This document shows positions 14,261 to 15,075 of a stretch of 15,075 nucleotides of DNA, piece after piece (position 1 is the first letter of the stretch; each line of letters starts with the position of its first letter). Origin of the DNA: Bacteroidia bacterium (GTDB lineage: Bacteria; Bacteroidota; Bacteroidia; NS11-12g; UBA9320); the NCBI GenBank assembly GCA_013042025.1, contig JABDQY010000001.1, forward strand, positions 1 to 15,075, read 5' to 3'. The position numbers and the translations under genes were made by a program. The notes under the pieces were generated by a model. That model searched no databases and was not told the origin of the DNA. It worked only from the letters and a program-made list of their open reading frames with translations.

Positions 14261-14282
14261 AATCAAACAAATGCTAAATTTT

Positions 14283-15075
14283 ATGAATCTTACAAAAACG
14301 CAAAAGATTTTTTTACAAGGTAAAAGACTTTTATTACTAATTCCAGCAGCTTTATTTTTAATAACAACTGCTTTCTCTCAATCTACTACATGTTCTTCTG
14401 ATTTCGATTTTAAAATTGATCACAATACGAAGAAGGTAGTATTTGAGGCTAAGTCAAGCCATACTCCAGCAGTATTTGCTTATGATTTGGGTGATGGTTC
14501 TTTCAAGCGAGGACAAAGAGTGGAACACACCTATAGTGCAGCAGGGAGTTACAATGTAACCCTAACTACAATTGCATTTAACAGTTCAACCAATCAACGT
14601 TGTACAACTCGTGTTTCTAAAAAAATTGAAATTGTTGATTGTGATAGATTAAAGATTGCATTCAAGTATGAGGTGGAAGGAATGACTGTGAAATTGAAAG
14701 GTGAAACAAACAGTAATAATGTTAGCACAGGATTTAAGTTTGGAGATGGAAGTGGAGAAAGAAAAGATGAAGTAAAACACACCTATGCGAAACCGGGTGT
14801 CTATGAGGTTTGCTATGTAGCTGAAGATTTAACTTACGGATGTAGAAAGGAAGTTTGTAAGAAGATTATAATTTCAGCTCCATGTAAATTGGAAGCGAAA
14901 TTTGAATATCGACAAGAAGATGGTGATTTTAAATTCTTTGCTAAGGCAAATGATGCACCTGCTCGATTTATATGGAATTTTGGAGATGGAAATAAAGGAA
15001 GAGGAGATGAAATTAAGCACAGCTATGACAAACCTGGTGTTTATGAAGTATGCTTAACAGTGTACGCTTTAAACG
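14283..15075 (+). CDS. Secreted PKD-domain repeat protein, partial (runs off the right edge)
   Basis: The reading frame stays open from the ATG at 14283 to the end of the window, giving 264 residues with no stop. A signal peptide spans about 1-33 (KRLLLLIPAALFLITTAFSQ). Three PKD-type beta-sandwich repeats follow, at about 38-118, 120-198 and 200 onward. Each has the (F/L)GDG core (LGDGS at 69-73, FGDGS at 153-157, FGDGN at 233-237) and the later (H)xY..(A/P)G.Y.V strand (HTYSAAGSYNV, HTYAKPGVYEV, HSYDKPGVYEV). Repeats 2 and 3 are closest to each other. Cysteines recur near domain ends (Cys120, Cys177, Cys187, Cys192, Cys201, Cys257), suggesting disulfides. PKD domains are common in Bacteroidota surface proteins, often with a T9SS sorting domain at the unseen C-terminus. 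An in-frame ATG at 14271 would add only four residues. Confidence 0.88.
   Translation, partial: MNLTKTQKIFLQGKRLLLLIPAALFLITTAFSQSTTCSSDFDFKIDHNTKKVVFEAKSSHTPAVFAYDLGDGSFKRGQRVEHTYSAAGSYNVTLTTIAFNSSTNQRCTTRVSKKIEIVDCDRLKIAFKYEVEGMTVKLKGETNSNNVSTGFKFGDGSGERKDEVKHTYAKPGVYEVCYVAEDLTYGCRKEVCKKIIISAPCKLEAKFEYRQEDGDFKFFAKANDAPARFIWNFGDGNKGRGDEIKHSYDKPGVYEVCLTVYALN

Noticed and set aside
14594..14782. 62-residue minus-strand frame
   Set aside because: It is fully antisense to the second PKD repeat, shows no domain and has low-complexity content; the plus-strand PKD frame explains this DNA.

Overview
The window looks like chromosomal DNA of a Bacteroidota bacterium, most likely in or near Flavobacteriales. 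The DNA is AT-rich by inspection. One protein ends in a type IX secretion (T9SS) sorting domain, several start sites are preceded by the Bacteroidota -7 promoter element TAnnTTTG, Shine-Dalgarno sequences are mostly absent, and an ExbB / small membrane protein / ExbD / ExbD cluster is present. No insertion sequence, prophage, CRISPR array or rRNA gene is visible. Coding density is very high and no gene-free stretch exceeds 300 bases; the longest is the roughly 200 bases between radA and exbB.

Layout. (1) 1-2325, plus strand: a TatD-family metal hydrolase, tRNA-Ser(GGA), an OmpA-like envelope protein that appears to carry a second, degenerate OmpA-like domain, and a membrane-anchored coiled-coil protein with a helix-hairpin-helix-like C-terminus. 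(2) 4148-2326, minus strand: a tightly overlapping operon of panD (beta-alanine for CoA), an eight-helix flippase-like membrane protein and the stand-alone heptose-1-phosphate adenylyltransferase rfaE2. (3) 4180/4264-4758, plus strand: an ExbD/TolR-like gene with no ExbB partner beside it. (4) 9120-4755, minus strand: an operon of an ECF sigma factor, a single-TM protein with a beta-barrel-like C-terminus (possible anti-sigma/envelope sensor) and a large T9SS-exported protein. (5) 10621-9272, minus strand: radA. (6) 10821-13095, plus strand: a proton-channel operon exbB - 4TM protein - exbD - exbD, closed by a clear rho-independent terminator. (7) 13184-14158: a long-chain polyprenyl diphosphate synthase. 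(8) 14283 to the right edge: the start of a secreted multi-PKD-domain protein, cut by the window end.

How the parts may work together. Most of the window concerns the cell envelope: energy transduction by ExbB/ExbD, LPS-type heptose activation, quinone or lipid-carrier isoprenoids, peptidoglycan-binding proteins and T9SS surface proteins. The most notable observation is a composite element, AAATAATTTAA plus 3 or 5 bases plus TGATGCAACCA, followed 16-17 bases later by GACYAAT. It occurs twice, in the same sense orientation: once just upstream of the ECF sigma factor operon and once upstream of the distant PKD-domain gene. This suggests that the sigma factor autoregulates and also controls the PKD surface protein. 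That is inference from sequence similarity only.
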